The translations under genes were made by a program, and so were the position numbers. Source: a virus. Taken from it: 38,008 bases of DNA. The notes below the pieces were generated by a model. That model saw only the letters and a program-made list of their open reading frames with translations. It ran no database searches and was not told where the DNA came from. The DNA lies in the IMG/VR virus record IMGVR_UViG_3300020183_006562, positions 1-38,008 of that record. The stretch is one strand, 5' to 3'. Shown piece by piece: positions 6,428 to 13,453 of this stretch. Numbering within the stretch: the first letter of the stretch is position 1; every line of letters begins with the position of its first letter.

Positions 6428-7641
6428 TGCTGATAGAGGAAGTACTACACGAGTTTAAGCGAACTCACCTGCAACACATAGAAGATATTATACTGACAGA
6501 TGGCCACTCCGGTGGCGAAGCCGTGATCAATTATTTCCAGGGCATATTGCAAACGCTGCAGGGATCTGCTGACCAACCCATCAACGTGTCGGTCAAATGG
6601 GACGGCGCCCCGGCCATCGTGTGCGGCATCAATCCCGAGAACGATCGGTGGTTCGTGGGCACCAAGGGCATATTCGCCAAGACGCCCAAGCTGAACTATA
6701 CAAAAGCAGACATCGCCCGCAATCACGGCACCGATGATCTGGGACAGAAATTATTGAAGTGCCTGGTGCATCTTCAAAAACTCAATATACAGGGCATCGT
6801 GCAGGGTGACTTTATGTTTGACAGGGACACCCTTAAAAGACAGAGCATGTCGGGAGAAAATTACATAACTTTCAGACCCAACACCATCACCTACGCAGTG
6901 CCTGAGAACAGTGACCTGGGCAAGCAAATAGCCGCGGCGCAAGTGGGTATCATATTCCATACTACCTACACAGGAGATGCCATAGCCAATCTAAAGGCCC
7001 AGTATGGCGCTGATGTGGAGTCTTTCAGTCGCACGCCAGATGTATGGTTTGACAATGCCACATATAAAAATGTCAGCGGTAATGCCAACTTCACAAGAGA
7101 AGAGCAACAGCAGTTCACGGCAGGCATAGAGCAATTGAAGTCATTGCTGGGCAAGGTGCCCACAAATCTTTCCGCAATGTTGGGAGTGAACCGGGACTTC
7201 CTGCCTTTCTTCATGCTGTTCATCAATGATCAGATCAGGCAGGGCAAGATACCCACGGATACCAATCAATATCTCAAAGATTTTGCTGAGTACTATCAGG
7301 GCAGGATGCAACAGCAGGCGTCGGGATTGAAAGCACAGAAAGCTCTGCAACTGAGACAGCAGAAGATGAAAGACATGCCTTTGTTCCTGAAACAGATGCA
7401 GCGGCCATTGGCTGCTATGATGGCATTCTACAAGGAGGTGATCGCACTCAAGAATCTCACACTGGCAAAATTGAACAAAGCCACCTCCATAGGCGCATTC
7501 GCACAGACTGACGCAGGGTTGGAAGTCACAGATCCAGAAGGTTTCGTGGCAGTGGGCACGGCCGGAGATGCAGTCAAGTTGGTGGATCGTTTGGGATTCA
7601 GCAGAAAGAACCTAACTGCGATCAACAAATTTAAATCTTAA
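6427..7641 (+). CDS. DUF6267-like protein with ligase-type KWDG motif
   Basis: The opening (LHEFKRTHLQHIEDIILTDG) and the block VSVKWDGAPAIVCG match a family of marine T4-like phage proteins listed as DUF6267. The motif K57-W-D-G resembles motif I (KxDG) of ATP-dependent DNA and RNA ligases, where the lysine is adenylated. GTKGIFAKTPK and IVQGDFMFD follow in the order expected for later nucleotidyltransferase motifs, then YITFRPNTITYAVP. A nucleotidyltransferase fold is therefore plausible but unproven. The C-terminal 150 residues are helical and unlike ligases. Length is 404 aa. The 3' end overlaps the convergent glycosyltransferase-like gene by 11 bases. Confidence 0.8.
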   Translation: MLIEEVLHEFKRTHLQHIEDIILTDGHSGGEAVINYFQGILQTLQGSADQPINVSVKWDGAPAIVCGINPENDRWFVGTKGIFAKTPKLNYTKADIARNHGTDDLGQKLLKCLVHLQKLNIQGIVQGDFMFDRDTLKRQSMSGENYITFRPNTITYAVPENSDLGKQIAAAQVGIIFHTTYTGDAIANLKAQYGADVESFSRTPDVWFDNATYKNVSGNANFTREEQQQFTAGIEQLKSLLGKVPTNLSAMLGVNRDFLPFFMLFINDQIRQGKIPTDTNQYLKDFAEYYQGRMQQQASGLKAQKALQLRQQKMKDMPLFLKQMQRPLAAMMAFYKEVIALKNLTLAKLNKATSIGAFAQTDAGLEVTDPEGFVAVGTAGDAVKLVDRLGFSRKNLTAINKFKS

Positions 7642-8725
7642 TCAAATCATTGAATAGAGATCTGCACACGTCTTGTGTGATGATAGATTTCAATATTTCT
7701 TTATCGGAAAAAATCTTCAAATTATGAGATCTAATATGCTTGGTGTCTGAATACAATTTTTCACTGTCTATATCCAACAGAGATCTGGCCAAGTTGGCTA
7801 TCTTGTTGCCCCTTTTGAAACAATCTTTTTCATCATCATAAGATTCGTCCCATACATCACTGAAAGTTTTAAATCCCATTTCTCGTAGACATTTTAGATA
7901 ACCTCGTTGTCCATACACTATGAAAGGTTGCTGGCAAATTATGGGTTTCCAGATCTTTTCTGTTAAAAAATAAGGATACCCACCCGAATTTGGATCATCT
8001 GCGAGAGTCTCTGTGACTAGGTTGATCTTGGAATGATTGTAAGGCAGGGTATATATTGTTTGGTCATATCCATAAAATGGATAATTGTGTTTGAATTCTG
8101 GAATTTCATATTCTGGGGGCAAGAGTTTATTAAAGTTTTCCATTCTATATGTAAATAGAGATTTTTTCAAAGCTCCAACAGCCATCATTTGATTGTATAA
8201 ATGAATCCTGTGTAGGCGAGGCACCTTGTTCAGATACAAAAAATCAAATGATTTGATCGAATGATCTATATTCAAAGAATCGATCAGTTTGTTGTTGATG
8301 TATTTGTCATACATCAGCCACCAAAAGAAAGATCGGCTGCCATGTAGCTCGCCATACAGAGCAGCTTTGGATTTTTTAAGAACTTGTTGAAAAAGTGCAA
8401 GAGTCTCCATATCCGCATTTTTATAATTATATCTTTCCCAAAGATTCGCAAACACAGGTATAAAATTTAATTTGTTGAGCACTGTGAGTTTCCTTGACAA
8501 ATCATCTTTATATTCTTGTCCCAATTTAAATCTCTTGACAAAATATGTGTCAAGCATGACATATTTGTGACTGTAGAGATCTAACGGCACAGATTCATGC
8601 TCAAAGTAATGATCGGACATCCTGAGGGATATGTGTGCGTGATCAAAATAGCTGAGATAGCCTCGAGTTTCTGGAATGTTGCCGGTGCTCATGGCATCGA
8701 GAATGATATAGGAGTTCTTCATCAT
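7631..8725 (-). CDS. Glycosyltransferase-like protein (GT10/exostosin-like C terminus)
   Basis: The C-terminal half carries LVTETLADD, then GGYPYFLTEKIWKPII, and QPFIVYGQRGYLKCLREMGF. This arrangement (T-E-K-x-W/F-K-P with a following P-F-x-V-x-G) resembles the donor-binding region of fucosyltransferase-like and exostosin-like enzymes found in phages. The N-terminal 200 residues are not recognised. The likely role is transfer of a sugar to a phage or host glycan, consistent with the nucleotide-sugar dehydrogenase in the same window. Two adjacent ATG codons (8725 and 8722) can start it. The second fits the late promoter spacing exactly. The gene is AT-rich compared with its neighbours, suggesting separate acquisition. 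Confidence 0.6.
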   Translation of the reverse strand: MMKNSYIILDAMSTGNIPETRGYLSYFDHAHISLRMSDHYFEHESVPLDLYSHKYVMLDTYFVKRFKLGQEYKDDLSRKLTVLNKLNFIPVFANLWERYNYKNADMETLALFQQVLKKSKAALYGELHGSRSFFWWLMYDKYINNKLIDSLNIDHSIKSFDFLYLNKVPRLHRIHLYNQMMAVGALKKSLFTYRMENFNKLLPPEYEIPEFKHNYPFYGYDQTIYTLPYNHSKINLVTETLADDPNSGGYPYFLTEKIWKPIICQQPFIVYGQRGYLKCLREMGFKTFSDVWDESYDDEKDCFKRGNKIANLARSLLDIDSEKLYSDTKHIRSHNLKIFSDKEILKSIITQDVCRSLFNDLIKI

Positions 8726-8727
8726 GA

Positions 8728-8740
8728 TATTTAATAAATA
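8728..8740. promoter_or_regulatory. Back-to-back divergent late promoters in one palindrome
   Basis: TATTTA-A-TAAATA is a perfect palindrome. On the plus strand TAAATA (8735-8740) plus CCATC leads to the ATG at 8746. On the minus strand TAAATA (8733-8728) plus TCATG leads to the ATG at 8722. Both distances are the same and place predicted +1 on the A of the start codon. Confidence 0.65.
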
Positions 8741-8745
8741 CCATC

Positions 8746-8886
8746 ATGCTAGAATGTTTGTGTGAACAATGCGCTTGTGAACATCATTGCGAGACCGAGT
8801 GTTTTGAATGCCTGGAGTGCGGCACCTGTGCCTGTGGTCACTGCGAGGAGCGGAAGCCCATCAAGGACAGCAATTATCCAATATAA
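8746..8886 (+). CDS. Cysteine-rich mini-protein, probable metal binder (46 aa)
   Basis: This short frame encodes MLECLCEQCACEHHCETECF followed by ECLECGTCACGHCEERKPIK and ends at 8886. It has 11 cysteines within residues 4-33 (C4, C6, C9, C11, C15, C19, C22, C25, C28, C30, C33) and three histidines, with CxC and CxxC spacings like metallothioneins. All else is acidic or basic. The ATG is placed exactly by the divergent late promoter. A role in zinc, iron or copper binding is inferred from composition. I do not recognise a named family. It could supply or hold metal for the iron enzymes encoded further along, but that is speculation. Confidence 0.65.
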   Translation: MLECLCEQCACEHHCETECFECLECGTCACGHCEERKPIKDSNYPI

Positions 8887-8911
8887 CACAGTAAAATTTA
8901 CCAACTACAGA

Positions 8912-8919
8912 TATAAATA
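8912..8919 (+). promoter_or_regulatory. Perfect T4-type late promoter (TATAAATA)
   Basis: TATAAATA is the full T4 late consensus. It precedes the gene at 8979 with a leader of about 54 bases that ends in an A-rich Shine-Dalgarno region (AAAAAAGGAGAAAA). Confidence 0.75.
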
Positions 8920-8978
8920 GATGCAACAGATCCACTGAGCGTGGATTTGCCATTTAACAGAGAAAAAAGGAGAAAAAA

Positions 8979-9290
8979 ATGGCTACAATAACTGACACAA
9001 GGTCAGCAGGCTCAATCGTTAACGGCTTAGGTGGTAGAACCACTATCGTTAACATAGCGAAAACAAACATCACATCTGCAGAATTAGGAACCATCCTAAC
9101 TGCATTGCAATCTGATGGATTTGCAATCGCTGGAGTTGCAACTGCGGACGGTTCAGCATTTGACACAGGAGTAACTGACAACGTGCAGGTTGCTCTACAA
9201 TCTACTGCTACCTACTCAGCAGTGGGCGCAAATGCTCACGGAGTAACCGGTGCTGTCACAACAGTGCTGTCTATCTTCAAAGACAAGTAA
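8979..9290 (+). CDS. Abundant small structural protein candidate (103 aa)
   Basis: The sequence is ITDTRSAGSIVNGLGGRTTI, then NIAKTNITSAELGTILTALQ, and a Gly/Ala/Thr/Val-rich C-terminal half. It has no Cys and few charged residues, like many capsid or tail decoration proteins. It has a perfect late promoter, a strong ribosome binding site (AAGGAG) and its own strong terminator, so it is probably made in large amounts as a single-gene late transcript. The exact virion role (head decoration or tail) is not shown. Length and composition would fit either. Confidence 0.75.
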   Translation: MATITDTRSAGSIVNGLGGRTTIVNIAKTNITSAELGTILTALQSDGFAIAGVATADGSAFDTGVTDNVQVALQSTATYSAVGANAHGVTGAVTTVLSIFKDK

Positions 9291-9320
9291 GGTTTAACAA
9301 GTTAAATCTTATCATGGGGA

Positions 9321-9350
9321 GGGTGAACATTTTTTGTTCACCCTTTCTTG
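9321..9350 (+). terminator. Strong intrinsic terminator
   Basis: A nine-base-pair stem (GGGTGAACA with TGTTCACCC) has a five-T loop and is followed by TTTCTTG and then TTTT. It lies 30 bases after the stop of the structural protein gene. Confidence 0.85.
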
Positions 9351-9374
9351 TTTTACAAGTAAATAATCTATTAT

Positions 9375-9830
9375 ATGCACACATATTCAATTACCACGCT
9401 GGTGGACATCACGGAGAACGGAGTGCTGCGGAACCAGTTTCCATTCACCACCAAGAGCGGCGAGCTGGTGCATGACGCCGCCACTCTCACAATGGCCCGC
9501 AACCAGCAGGCCAATTTCACCACGCTGATACAACTGCTGCAGATCAGGAGCAACATCACCTGGGACAACGTGCCCCAGCGGGTGACTGAACCGGTGGCCA
9601 ACTGGCGCTTTGGTTCGGCCTATGAGGGTCGGCACGCCATATGGCAGTTCCAGTGGCAGGTGGAGCAGCCCTCGGTGTATGAGTTCGACGGCGACGAGTG
9701 CGGTGGGCTGATTGAGGATTTCGACCAGGTGCCCATCATAAACTTCTGCAAGGAGACTGCCACCTTCGCCAGGAAGGTTTTTGACACACAGGACCCGCGC
9801 TACTTAAACACATACTTTATTAAGTTATAA
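9375..9830 (+). CDS. Conserved marine phage hypothetical protein (151 aa)
   Basis: The opening MHTYSITTLVDITENGVLRN is of a kind I associate with a conserved family in T4-like marine phages. The rest has WDNVPQRVTEPVANWRFGSA, then YEGRHAIWQFQWQVEQPSVY, and ends with FARKVFDTQDPRYLNTYFIKL. It is predicted mostly beta with conserved tryptophans. Function is unknown. A late-type core (GTAAATAA, 9359-9366) lies nine bases before the ATG and no Shine-Dalgarno sequence is visible. The high GC content matches the core phage genes rather than the accessory island. Confidence 0.75.
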   Translation: MHTYSITTLVDITENGVLRNQFPFTTKSGELVHDAATLTMARNQQANFTTLIQLLQIRSNITWDNVPQRVTEPVANWRFGSAYEGRHAIWQFQWQVEQPSVYEFDGDECGGLIEDFDQVPIINFCKETATFARKVFDTQDPRYLNTYFIKL

Positions 9831-9881
9831 TAACACCATAAATAATGTTACTCAAGGCACTCAAAGGCACAGCAGGAAGCA

Positions 9882-10184
9882 ATGGCAGATATACAGGCTC
9901 GGTTAAGAGAATTACAAACGCAGGTAGCGGAAATAAAACGAGAGTTGAGAATTTTAATGAGTGATTTAGAAAAAACAAATTTGGAAGCACACGTGGACCT
10001 TTGCGCGGAGAGGTACAAGGGCCTACACGACCGCCTTTCGGCCATAGAAGTCAGCCTCAAGAGATTAAGCGACGACATGCTTGAGGGACAGAAGAGCCAG
10101 AGCAAGACCCTGATAATGACCGCGGGCACCGTGGTGGCAGGACTATTGAGCACCATCGTAGTGGTATTGATGAAGATAAATTAA
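9882..10184 (+). CDS. Coiled-coil protein with C-terminal membrane anchor (100 aa)
   Basis: Residues 1-70 form a long amphipathic helix with heptads (IQARLRELQTQVAEIKRELR, then LHDRLSAIEVSLKRLSDDML). Residues 76-98 are one hydrophobic span (LIMTAGTVVAGLLSTIVVVL) ending in KIN. This layout is like XhlA-type lysis-associated proteins, which are membrane-anchored coiled coils working with holins and endolysins. A holin or spanin-like role is therefore possible. No endolysin is seen next to it. The start has CAGGAAG at a good distance, and ATAAATAA (9839-9846) about 40 bases upstream looks like its late promoter. Confidence 0.65.
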   Translation: MADIQARLRELQTQVAEIKRELRILMSDLEKTNLEAHVDLCAERYKGLHDRLSAIEVSLKRLSDDMLEGQKSQSKTLIMTAGTVVAGLLSTIVVVLMKIN

Positions 10185-10192
10185 TCCCCATA

Positions 10193-10417
10193 ATGTACGT
10201 AACAATATCTCGCCACGTGCGAGTATTTCTAATTGAGAAGCAACGCGAGTTCATTCGCAAGTGGCAGAACCGAGCAAATTTCCTGCAGAGTGAATTACCA
10301 GTTGAAGAGATCAGCATCGCCAAGACACTGGCAGACAAGGGCATCCTGGTAAGGAAAAAACTCGACACGGACACCCAGTACGCATTAAATAAGCACATAA
10401 AATTCACCAAAGAATAA
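10193..10417 (+). CDS. Small hypothetical protein (74 aa)
   Basis: A basic N-terminal helix (VRVFLIEKQREFIRKWQNRA) is followed by ISIAKTLADKGILVRKKLDT and DTQYALNKHIKFTKE. The second half looks like a helix-turn-helix or winged-helix fragment, because ADKGILVRKK resembles a recognition element, but this is only a pattern impression. It lies eight bases after the coiled-coil gene and two bases before the next gene, so it is part of a compact unit. The family is not recognised. Confidence 0.65.
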   Translation: MYVTISRHVRVFLIEKQREFIRKWQNRANFLQSELPVEEISIAKTLADKGILVRKKLDTDTQYALNKHIKFTKE

Positions 10418-10418
10418 T

Positions 10419-10913
10419 ATGCGTGATCGCGATGAACTGATAAGGCAGATCAAGGCCTACAAGCTGGAGGACAAGTTGCGGGCATTGGCTCGCAACAGCG
10501 AACAACAGCGACCATTCCGCCACCTGCCCAAGCAGTTCAGCAAGGGCATCCTGATCGGCAGCATCGCCATAGTGCCACGCAGAGCAGACGAGACCCGCTT
10601 CGTGTATGTGATAGCGGACATGGTGCAGGCCAAGATACTGCATGATGACATACACCTCAAACAGAGCGCCATATTGATAGCTCACTATCTGGCGGACGGC
10701 AAGACGGTGCCCGACAGAATCCTAGATCTTGACACGCAATTCGCCAGCAGACTGTTCGAGATAAAAAGCTTCAAGATTAAGTGGCGATCGGCCGAAAAAA
10801 TCAATGATGAAGCACAGGCGTTCATATATGAAAACAAATACATAGAAGCCAATCGCAAAGCCGATGAGCTCAAAGAAAATATCCAAATATTATTTGACAG
10901 CACTTTCAAATAA
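10419..10913 (+). CDS. Hypothetical protein (164 aa)
   Basis: The N terminus is helical and basic (DELIRQIKAYKLEDKLRALA). The middle has a small beta domain (FSKGILIGSIAIVPRRADET, then FVYVIADMVQAKILHDDIHL), and the C-terminal third is helical (INDEAQAFIYENKYIEANRK). I do not recognise the family. It is placed two bases after the preceding small gene and a few bases before the paralog array, all on the same strand. The first 100 codons are GC-rich like the core phage genes, while the 3' end becomes AT-rich towards the array. Confidence 0.65.
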   Translation: MRDRDELIRQIKAYKLEDKLRALARNSEQQRPFRHLPKQFSKGILIGSIAIVPRRADETRFVYVIADMVQAKILHDDIHLKQSAILIAHYLADGKTVPDRILDLDTQFASRLFEIKSFKIKWRSAEKINDEAQAFIYENKYIEANRKADELKENIQILFDSTFK

Positions 10914-10917
10914 ATAT
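10911..10917 (+). promoter_or_regulatory. T4-type late promoter core
   Basis: ATAAATAT (10910-10917) overlaps the stop of the previous gene and is followed by AAGTC and the ATG at 10923. No Shine-Dalgarno sequence is present. Confidence 0.5.
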
Positions 10918-10922
10918 AAGTC

Positions 10923-11417
10923 ATGTTAAGATCGGAGTGCGATAAACTCTACCATGGCAAATGTTCATGCGTAGCAAAACGAATTGAAAGATTGCCAGGA
11001 GAAGATCATTGGTGTGCCTCCCAGATCCATGAAGCCACCGTTATAGATTCCTATCTTTTACCCCCGGGCATCGAAAGATTTTACGGAAATAATAATTTTG
11101 ATGTTGCAAAGATATCAGGAGATTTCTTCAAACATATTGTGGAAGATGGCAAAGTACTCATAATGAAAGACACTAGAACTTTGAAAGATAACAGCGTCCG
11201 ATTGACAGTGTCGATGAAATGGCATAAAGAAGCAGATTTTTTACCAAGTTGGGTATGGATGATAGAATCTGGATACAATGCCAAAAGGGACCAATATAAC
11301 AAAGAAAACAATATTGTTTTTTCTAAACAGGTCATAACCAAAACCGCTAATTTTATTATCACGACAGGCCCTTACACCACAAACACTGATAATCCGCCCT
11401 ATCACGTCAATAAATAG
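10923..11417 (+). CDS. Paralog array member 1, hypothetical (164 aa)
   Basis: The N-terminal 45 residues have three cysteines and a histidine near each other (CDKLYHGKCSC), possibly a metal site. The C-terminal part (about 75-155) has KDTRTLKDNSVRLTVSMKWH, a tryptophan-rich turn, then AKRDQYNKENNIVFSKQV. This C-terminal pattern recurs in the gene at 11911 (ERDAYHLENNIDFTQTI) and more weakly in the gene at 11564, so the three appear to be diverged tandem copies. The repeated unit is about 90-100 residues. Function is unknown. A virion-surface or small structural role is likely given the late promoters. The gene is AT-rich. Confidence 0.65.
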   Translation: MLRSECDKLYHGKCSCVAKRIERLPGEDHWCASQIHEATVIDSYLLPPGIERFYGNNNFDVAKISGDFFKHIVEDGKVLIMKDTRTLKDNSVRLTVSMKWHKEADFLPSWVWMIESGYNAKRDQYNKENNIVFSKQVITKTANFIITTGPYTTNTDNPPYHVNK

Positions 11418-11528
11418 TGATTTAAACACTAAAACATCATAGATCAACACAATTTCTTTCATTAAAAAATACATATTTTAACGCCTAAAACAATGGGCAT
11501 ACACCATGGCATTATTTCAAGTAAAGCG

Positions 11529-11547
11529 ATAAATATTACGATAAATA
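11529..11547 (+). promoter_or_regulatory. Two tandem late promoter elements
   Basis: ATAAATAT (11529-11536) and ATAAATAA (11541-11548) occur 12 bases apart. The ATG at 11564 follows with GGAG at a suitable distance. Paired elements could raise expression or give two start points. Confidence 0.6.
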
Positions 11548-11563
11548 AATTTGGAGTTATAAA

Positions 11564-11893
11564 ATGCCAAAAATTAGAGTGAAAGAAATTGCGAAAATAC
11601 CAACAGGGACACCTCGTTTCCAAGATACCGTGCCAGCTCTTAGAAATGCTTTTCTTGCAAAAAAAGCTGAAGGAAAAGTGACACATCTACCTCAAGAGTG
11701 GGTGGATCACGGAGACGGCTTCACCACAGTCACCACAACCAGTATTTGGAACGATGTAAACGATTATGAGGCATTTAAAAACTGGGCTATAGAAAATTAT
11801 CATCATGCAAAATCTGAATATTACTATGCTGTCAGGAATCTCGCAAACGGAAAAGGTGTAACGACGGCAGTGACCGAAACAGAAGAAGATTAA
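11564..11893 (+). CDS. Paralog array member 2, hypothetical (109 aa)
   Basis: The opening is MPKIRVKEIAKIPTGTPRFQ. The middle has DHGDGFTTVTTTSIWNDVND, and the later helix AIENYHHAKSEYYYAVRNLA corresponds in position to the KRDQYNKENN helix of the first copy and the ERDAYHLENN helix of the third. It ends acidic (TETEED). Two late promoter elements and a GGAG ribosome site stand before it, and it is followed after 17 bases by a third copy with AAGGAGG. No known function can be assigned. Confidence 0.65.
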   Translation: MPKIRVKEIAKIPTGTPRFQDTVPALRNAFLAKKAEGKVTHLPQEWVDHGDGFTTVTTTSIWNDVNDYEAFKNWAIENYHHAKSEYYYAVRNLANGKGVTTAVTETEED

Positions 11894-11910
11894 TAAGGAG
11901 GAAAATTGAA

Positions 11911-12234
11911 ATGGCAAAAATATTAACACAAACAATGGACATACCTAAAAATACTGTGAGATGGTTTGTAAAAAAAGATCTAGAATCAGTAAATGGGCAA
12001 AAAATGTCTTTATCGACAGCGTTCAATACATATAGAAATCAAAAGAATTGTCAATTCAAAATGACCACACAAGAATTGCCAAATGGAAAAACAAGAGTAA
12101 TTTCCACCCATAGATACTCTACTCAGGCCGATGTTGATGGACACCTTGCTTTACTTGCTCCTTACGTGGCCGAAAGAGATGCTTATCATTTAGAAAATAA
12201 TATCGATTTCACGCAAACAATAACTGAAGAATAA
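11911..12234 (+). CDS. Paralog array member 3, hypothetical (107 aa)
   Basis: The protein begins MAKILTQTMDIPKNTVRWFV. Its middle shows TTQELPNGKTRVISTHRYST and the last helix is VAERDAYHLENNIDFTQTI. The strongest resemblance is to the first copy of the array: RDxYxxENNIxF is shared. The start has one of the best Shine-Dalgarno sequences in the window (AAGGAGG, about ten bases before the ATG), so it should be well translated. The end lies two bases before the probable virion or scaffold gene at 12237. The family is unknown. Confidence 0.65.
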   Translation: MAKILTQTMDIPKNTVRWFVKKDLESVNGQKMSLSTAFNTYRNQKNCQFKMTTQELPNGKTRVISTHRYSTQADVDGHLALLAPYVAERDAYHLENNIDFTQTITEE

Positions 12235-12236
12235 AA

Positions 12237-13088
12237 ATGAAAGCAACTGACCTATCTAAAAATATCACCACAGAAGGTCTGTTGGCCCAATTCGAGTCAA
12301 GATTTGGTCAGACCATGAACCTGCAAGGCTTGTCACAAGAGCAATTGGAAGACATGGCCAACATGGTCAGAACCAAGATACACGAGATCACCAACAATCA
12401 ACATTTTGGACAGGAACTGAAAGATGACAACTACCACAAGCACCAAATGATGTTGGACATCCTAAATCAGGCAGTGAGAGAAGCCGGTCAGGGCATCAAC
12501 ACACAAATTACTCCGCAGCAACAGAGCATCGCTAAGAAAATCCAGCAAGTGGCGGGATTGAAGGACACGGACAAGGATCAGATCATTGGTGCCATGGTGC
12601 AGAAAGAGACAGCAGTGCAAGAAGGCATAGAAAATCAATCAGAACTGATACTGGCGGCCAAGGACATGATGGACAAGGTTACATCATTCCTGGAAGATCT
12701 AGCCAAAATGAAAACTGAGAGCATGCTGGAATTGTCGGACAGGATCAGAGACGAGATGGGAGCGGACAAGGCAGACGGTTTCGCACAGAAAGTGAAGCCG
12801 GCGCTTGAAGCAGCAGAACAAACACTTACCAATACAAGAGCTGAATTAGATCAGGCCGTGAGGATACTCACAGGTGAAGAAACAGTTTCAGAACCAATGG
12901 GCATGGTTGACGAGCCATTAGATGCCACCGGCGATGACCTGGACACTTTAAACGCCCCGTCCTCAGATGAGTTCGCGGCCACTGACGCAAACGCAGGCGG
13001 AACCGAACCAGAAGGCAGACAGAAGAGAGAAAGCCGCGAGGTTTTTGAATCAAGCTCAAGGATATACTCCAAACTAGCTGGGAAGTAG
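12237..13088 (+). CDS. Probable virion or prohead protein (283 aa)
   Basis: The first 60 residues (LLAQFESRFGQTMNLQGLSQ, then EQLEDMANMVRTKIHEITN) and the block LAAKDMMDKVTSFLEDLAKM followed by KTESMLELSDRIRDEMGAD match the layout of a conserved structural family in T4-like marine phages. The protein is almost all helical and acidic, with a disordered Gly/Asp/Thr-rich stretch at 220-265 and a basic C terminus (RQKRESREVFESSSRIYSKL). Such features suit a scaffold or core protein, but the exact role is not established. Immediate neighbours on both sides are also late genes. Confidence 0.65.
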   Translation: MKATDLSKNITTEGLLAQFESRFGQTMNLQGLSQEQLEDMANMVRTKIHEITNNQHFGQELKDDNYHKHQMMLDILNQAVREAGQGINTQITPQQQSIAKKIQQVAGLKDTDKDQIIGAMVQKETAVQEGIENQSELILAAKDMMDKVTSFLEDLAKMKTESMLELSDRIRDEMGADKADGFAQKVKPALEAAEQTLTNTRAELDQAVRILTGEETVSEPMGMVDEPLDATGDDLDTLNAPSSDEFAATDANAGGTEPEGRQKRESREVFESSSRIYSKLAGK

Positions 13089-13093
13089 TCCCA

Positions 13094-13453
13094 ATGCGAT
13101 TCTCCGAATTCCTCAACAACACCAACAATGAACTGGAATCAGTGATAGTCAACACCCTGCAGAATCTCAGGGGAGACGCCGACGAGCAGGGACAAACGGC
13201 GGAGATCAGTTTTGGAGCGCTGTCGCAGATAATCCGGAACACGGGCTATCCCACCTTCAACTACAACCTGTTCAAGAGCATATATGACAAGGGCGCTGCG
13301 TTGAAGAACGTTGTGGCGGATTTCAATCAAGACAAGATCATACTCAACACAGAGAAGCAGGCAGAGAAAGATCCTGCAATGAACAAAGACAACATCGGCA
13401 GCACCGACACTGTGAAGAAAATGGCCAAGGCAGCCATGAAGAGAAGAAGTTAA
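13094..13453 (+). CDS. Conserved small phage protein (119 aa)
   Basis: The opening MRFSEFLNNTNNELESVIVN is followed by LRGDADEQGQTAEISFGALS and YPTFNYNLFKSIYDKGAALK, a pattern seen in conserved T4-like marine phage proteins. The C-terminal basic tail (VKKMAKAAMKRRS) may contact DNA. The start is preceded by GGAAG, ten bases upstream. It follows the putative virion or prohead gene by five bases, suggesting a joint transcript and joint function. Its end overlaps the convergent radical SAM gene by four bases. Confidence 0.7.
   Translation: MRFSEFLNNTNNELESVIVNTLQNLRGDADEQGQTAEISFGALSQIIRNTGYPTFNYNLFKSIYDKGAALKNVVADFNQDKIILNTEKQAEKDPAMNKDNIGSTDTVKKMAKAAMKRRS

Noticed and set aside
8728-8740. TATTTAATAAATA as a simple AT-rich repeat
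   Set aside because: The exact spacing to start codons on both strands makes a double late promoter a better explanation.
9845-9964. Short frame starting at the ATG in CATAAATAATG
   Set aside because: It overlaps the coiled-coil membrane gene in another frame, and its sequence shows no pattern. The ATG arises from the late promoter itself.
13441-13453. Possible frameshift where the small plus gene meets the radical SAM gene
   Set aside because: The four-base overlap is an ordinary convergent overlap, as also seen at 7631-7641 and 26999-27010.
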